This document shows positions 22,443-25,540 of a stretch of DNA of 25,540 nt, in pieces. Position 1 is the first letter of the stretch. Each line of letters opens with the position of its first letter. This DNA comes from a virus. The translations under genes and the position numbers were made by a program. The stretch spans positions 1 through 25,540 of IMG/VR virus record IMGVR_UViG_3300007539_000184. One strand, given 5' to 3'. A model generated the notes under the pieces. That model saw nothing but the letters and a program-made list of their open reading frames with translations, had not been told where the DNA came from and made no database searches.

Positions 22443-24479
22443 CTATGTATCACCTGCATCCGGCTCTGTTTGATCACTCCCGCCAAACGTCGTTTCCCAG
22501 AAATCTTTAATTTTATCCGCTCCGTATGTAGTACCCGCGTCAATCAGTCCGGTAAGTACATCAGCGGGGCCACCTGTGCCACCCAGTGCTTTGTACATGG
22601 AGGTAATATCCGCGTAGTCACTAGGCTGAGAATAATTATAATTCTGTGCCTCTACAGGTAAGCCCTGTAGTAACGAGCTAATATACTGATTAGCGTTCCA
22701 ATCAAAGTCACGCTCTTCTTCAAACTGGTCTTTCGCCGCAGCTACAGACTCAGAGTAAATGTCACGCTCTGTCGCACCTAGGTCAGACTGGCGCTGTAAA
22801 GCATCCAAACCGAACTGGCGATCTTCTCCGAAAGACTTCTGCGCGTTATCAAACGCGGTGTTGTACCCTTGCGCTGTAATATCAGCCTGCTGCTGCGCCG
22901 AATCTCGTTGGAGCATAGCATTCATAATAGCGTTTCGAGAGCCGCCGAATGATCCCGACTGCGCTGCACGTACGTTCTGTTCAGCCATCTGCCTAGCAGC
23001 TTCTTCTTGTGCTACACGTAGCTGTGGGTCAAGAGAGCCTTGGAGGTAAGGATTCATGTAGGCGTCTCTACCTGCTTGGTCTAAATCACCAAACGAGCCT
23101 AGCCCTGCGCCAGAGGTATCTATGTTAGCGCCAGCGTCAAATGCAGCTTGTTGGTTGCCGGTAATACCAGCGGTTAGCGGGCCGGTATAGGCTTGGTAGC
23201 CATCATCTACTAGGGCTTCGCCTCTACCAATCATGCCAGTAACAGTATCACCTACCCAGTTGGATAGAGACGATTCCGCGCCTGTCTGCTTACCTAGCCC
23301 AGAATTATCGGTAACATTGATTTTTGGATCAGCCCCCTGAGTAGCGTTATCCGTAGCAACAACAGAATCGTCAGAATTAGCAGGAGCAGGATCAGTAGTG
23401 TTGTTCATCGGTTCTATATTAACAGGCTCGGCAACTAAGTCACCCTCTGCAAACTTCTGGACTTTGCCGCCATGCGCATATGCGTTAGCTATACCACCTT
23501 GAGCCAAAACTTTCTTAGCATCAATTTCTTTGCCTTGTTTTGGGTTACCCGTACGGGTTTCCCGTACATTAGACATCATATCGTTTAACACGTTAGCGCC
23601 TGCATTAGAGCTACCGTTACCTAGGTGGCTTACAACATCCGCAGGAATAACAAACTCGCCGTCACTCAAGGCAGCGGGTTGTACTCCATCTATGTTAGAA
23701 GGTACTTCGTCAGCCATACCGTCTGTCATACCGTTTAGATAACGACCACCAGCTAACTGCTGTACTCCGCCGCCCATGTTAAAGTTGGCGGAATCTTCTT
23801 CTTCTTCTTTTTTGGCATAAGGGGAAGCGGCCATGCCGCCCATGTTGTACTTGCTAACCTTACCACCGGCAGCCATATAGGGGCTGTAGCCCGCAGAAAA
23901 CCCTCTAGCTTGGTTTGCGGCGATACCCGAAGCTATGTCTTGGTTAGAGTAGTCTTGAGCCATACTTTCTATAGCCCGACCCTCGTCCGTGTAGTTATTG
24001 CCATACACTTGCGGGTTTTCGCCGGGAGTAGATAAGTACCCTTCTTCGGTGTAAGTTAGATTCTCGTCTTGGTCTTCTTTAGCTATTTGCCCACCTTCGT
24101 AGTCTATGGTGGGTTTTGTGTATATAGTTGTATCGTCTTCGTACAATGTTTGAGGGGTAGACTCAATACCACTATCCCCACCTGCGTTTCTAAGGTACCG
24201 AGTGTCAGAAAAGTAGCGTCTACCCATCCCGCCGGGACTAACAGCCCCACGATCTTGCGCATCGGTGTAGTTAACCCGCTCCATAATTTTTTTGTAATCA
24301 GGCACAGACCCTTGGTATCCTGAACGCTTAATCTCTTCGTCAGTAAACCCAGATTTGTTTATAAAGTACGACAATACTCCGGCTTTAGCGTTCGAGCCTT
24401 GTTCTGAAGCTAGCCAACCCCCTACTTTGTCTTTTGTATTATCCCACCAACCTGCGTCAGTTGTATCTGTCTCGGCCAT
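22443..24479 (-). CDS. Virion protein with the DGEFVIPADVVS and YMNPY/FGGSR modules
   Basis: A 678-aa protein, structural by style. After an acidic N-terminal region come GG motifs (AAGGKV near 203-208, NMGGM near 212-216) and SPYAK (219-223). Residues 253-295 hold a module with DGMADEVPSNIDG and DGEFVIPADVVSHLGNG, followed by AHGGKVQKFAEGD. The C-terminal part has YMNPYL (474-479) and GSFGGSR (509-515) followed by long glutamine/alanine-rich helices. I recognise both modules as recurrent in large structural proteins of marine and other tailed phages, but their exact place in the virion (neck, tail or internal) is not known to me. The stop of the gene before is two bases upstream, so translation is coupled; the Shine-Dalgarno (TTAGG) is weak. 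Confidence 0.7.
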   Translation of the reverse strand: MAETDTTDAGWWDNTKDKVGGWLASEQGSNAKAGVLSYFINKSGFTDEEIKRSGYQGSVPDYKKIMERVNYTDAQDRGAVSPGGMGRRYFSDTRYLRNAGGDSGIESTPQTLYEDDTTIYTKPTIDYEGGQIAKEDQDENLTYTEEGYLSTPGENPQVYGNNYTDEGRAIESMAQDYSNQDIASGIAANQARGFSAGYSPYMAAGGKVSKYNMGGMAASPYAKKEEEEDSANFNMGGGVQQLAGGRYLNGMTDGMADEVPSNIDGVQPAALSDGEFVIPADVVSHLGNGSSNAGANVLNDMMSNVRETRTGNPKQGKEIDAKKVLAQGGIANAYAHGGKVQKFAEGDLVAEPVNIEPMNNTTDPAPANSDDSVVATDNATQGADPKINVTDNSGLGKQTGAESSLSNWVGDTVTGMIGRGEALVDDGYQAYTGPLTAGITGNQQAAFDAGANIDTSGAGLGSFGDLDQAGRDAYMNPYLQGSLDPQLRVAQEEAARQMAEQNVRAAQSGSFGGSRNAIMNAMLQRDSAQQQADITAQGYNTAFDNAQKSFGEDRQFGLDALQRQSDLGATERDIYSESVAAAKDQFEEERDFDWNANQYISSLLQGLPVEAQNYNYSQPSDYADITSMYKALGGTGGPADVLTGLIDAGTTYGADKIKDFWETTFGGSDQTEPDAGDT

Positions 24480-24481
24480 GA

Positions 24482-25540
24482 TTATATACCTAATAGTTTC
24501 ATTAATTCGTCGGTTTCATCCTCAATCAGCCCGCCTTCGGCAGCGGCTCTAAGAGGAAGTTGTTGTTGTGTTGCCATTTCATCCTGTTTCGCTCTAGCGT
24601 AAGGACTTTGATACAGCCCCCGTTGCTGATCATTAGCAAAAGGACTATCACCATATACATCATACATATACTCAATGTTCGCAAGCTCTTGAGGAGTTTC
24701 TACGCTAACTTGGCTCATAGCCTGTACTTGCTGCATTAAACGGGCGTATTCTTGTTTATCTGCCTCTTCCTCTGCTTTTTTCTGCGCGTCTAAGAAAATG
24801 TTTGTGTTGGTATTTATGTTGTTGTTTATTTCTTCATTTATATCGTTTTGTATATCTTGGTCTTGTTTGCGCTGTATTTCCGTATCGTACCTAGTTTCGT
24901 CGAATATATCATAAAATCCAGTGTTAGAAAACAGCGAATCCGTAGCTAATTCCCCACCATATACCGAGTAATCTCCTTCCTGTACCGCAGTTAGTAGGTC
25001 TTGATCTCTAGTATCTACTACACCGTCGTTGTTTACGTCGTATTTAGCGTCATAAAGAGATACTATTCCTGTTTCTGGGTCAACCGCAGTGCCCTGTACT
25101 AAAGATGTAACGGCGTCTATATCTTCTTGAGTTACCTCTTGGGCAGGTTTGCCTACTATAGCACCGATTGCCTCCAACTCCGCAGAGCCTACCGTGTCCA
25201 TATTTCCTACGTAGTCGTACACAGCATTTATAGCTTCTAGTACGTCAGCGTTAACACCTTCTCCTGACTGAGCGTATACCCCAGTTGCAGGTGTGAGGAC
25301 AGTAGTGCCATCCTCGGCGTACGTAGCAGGCTCACCGATAACTGCTTCTAGCGCGGCAATAGCATCTTCGTTGTCTAAAGACCCGTTAGCTATCTGGTCG
25401 ATGATACCGTAGACGCCCGTTGCAGGTGAAGATTCGTCAATGTCTAACGTATCAGGATCGTCAACTACACCCTGCGTGCCGAACGCGTCTTGTAAATCAC
25501 TTACGTCATCCTCTAAGCCAGCTATGTTAGCCCAGATACC
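24482..25540 (-). CDS. Large virion protein with EF-hand/dockerin-like loop, N terminus outside the window
   Basis: The frame is open from the stop at 24482 to the right edge, 352 codons, so the internal GTG at 25222 is unlikely to be the start and the N terminus lies beyond 25540. The visible part begins with acidic, loosely repeated segments: PATGVY occurs twice, 45 residues apart, and LEAVIGEPA and IGAIVGKPA follow. The calcium-loop motif DVNNDGVVDTRD (25004-25039) has Asp/Asn at the positions used by EF-hands and dockerins. A polar Asn/Asp/Gln-rich helical region follows (NEEINNNINTNTNIF), then SPYARAKQ and AAAEGGLI, motifs shared with the 678-aa protein, and the end MKLLGI. It is a late structural protein by context; the exact role is unknown. 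Confidence 0.7.
   Translation of the reverse strand, partial: GIWANIAGLEDDVSDLQDAFGTQGVVDDPDTLDIDESSPATGVYGIIDQIANGSLDNEDAIAALEAVIGEPATYAEDGTTVLTPATGVYAQSGEGVNADVLEAINAVYDYVGNMDTVGSAELEAIGAIVGKPAQEVTQEDIDAVTSLVQGTAVDPETGIVSLYDAKYDVNNDGVVDTRDQDLLTAVQEGDYSVYGGELATDSLFSNTGFYDIFDETRYDTEIQRKQDQDIQNDINEEINNNINTNTNIFLDAQKKAEEEADKQEYARLMQQVQAMSQVSVETPQELANIEYMYDVYGDSPFANDQQRGLYQSPYARAKQDEMATQQQLPLRAAAEGGLIEDETDELMKLLGI

Overview
The window looks like part of a tailed bacteriophage genome, most likely from a marine setting. It holds two convergent gene blocks that meet at about 13.6 to 13.7 kb. There are no rRNA, tRNA, transposon or CRISPR features. The evidence for a phage is a compact replication block of strongly overlapping genes facing four very large, repeat-rich virion-type proteins on the other strand. 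Strong Shine-Dalgarno sites, a near-consensus sigma70 promoter, no RNA polymerase gene in view and a phage-borne CsrA all fit a gammaproteobacterial host, but this is inference. The protein styles (GG-motif virion proteins, a giant ejection-type protein) resemble uncultured marine podovirus-like phages. No terminase, portal or capsid gene lies inside the window, so the family cannot be fixed.

Plus strand, 1-13602: early/replication block. It opens with small unknown genes (1-2015), including a secreted Rap1a/Tai-like protein. Next come a VRR-NUC nuclease, a zinc-finger protein, a family A DNA polymerase with proofreading exonuclease (Leu at the lifestyle-linked 762 position), a membrane-anchored small protein, CsrA, two small zinc-finger proteins, a Cas4/RecB-like nuclease with four candidate Fe-S cysteines, small basic proteins, and an SNF2-type helicase. 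A sigma70 promoter (8418-8446) then starts a second unit: a coiled-coil protein, a helix-turn-helix protein, a four-cysteine protein and a gp2.5-like single-stranded DNA-binding protein. This unit ends at an intrinsic terminator (10515-10553). A primase-helicase fusion (AEP primase plus DUF927-like ATPase) and one small gene close the block.

Junction, 13603-13722: about 120 noncoding bases with five decamer repeats (iteron-like) and a perfect 14-bp stem that can terminate transcription from both sides.

Minus strand, 25540-13723: a virion block read right to left. It holds a partial gene with an EF-hand/dockerin-like calcium loop, a 678-aa protein, a 696-aa protein and a 2186-aa polyvalent protein with an HExxH metallopeptidase site. 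The first three share short SPY and GG motifs.

The most interesting possibility is a phage translational control circuit. The phage encodes CsrA, and the leader of the SSB operon carries its Shine-Dalgarno as a GGAGG loop on a 6-bp stem, matching the CsrA consensus ACANGGANGU at 7 of 8 fixed positions. The Shine-Dalgarno of the SSB gene itself also sits in a hairpin loop.
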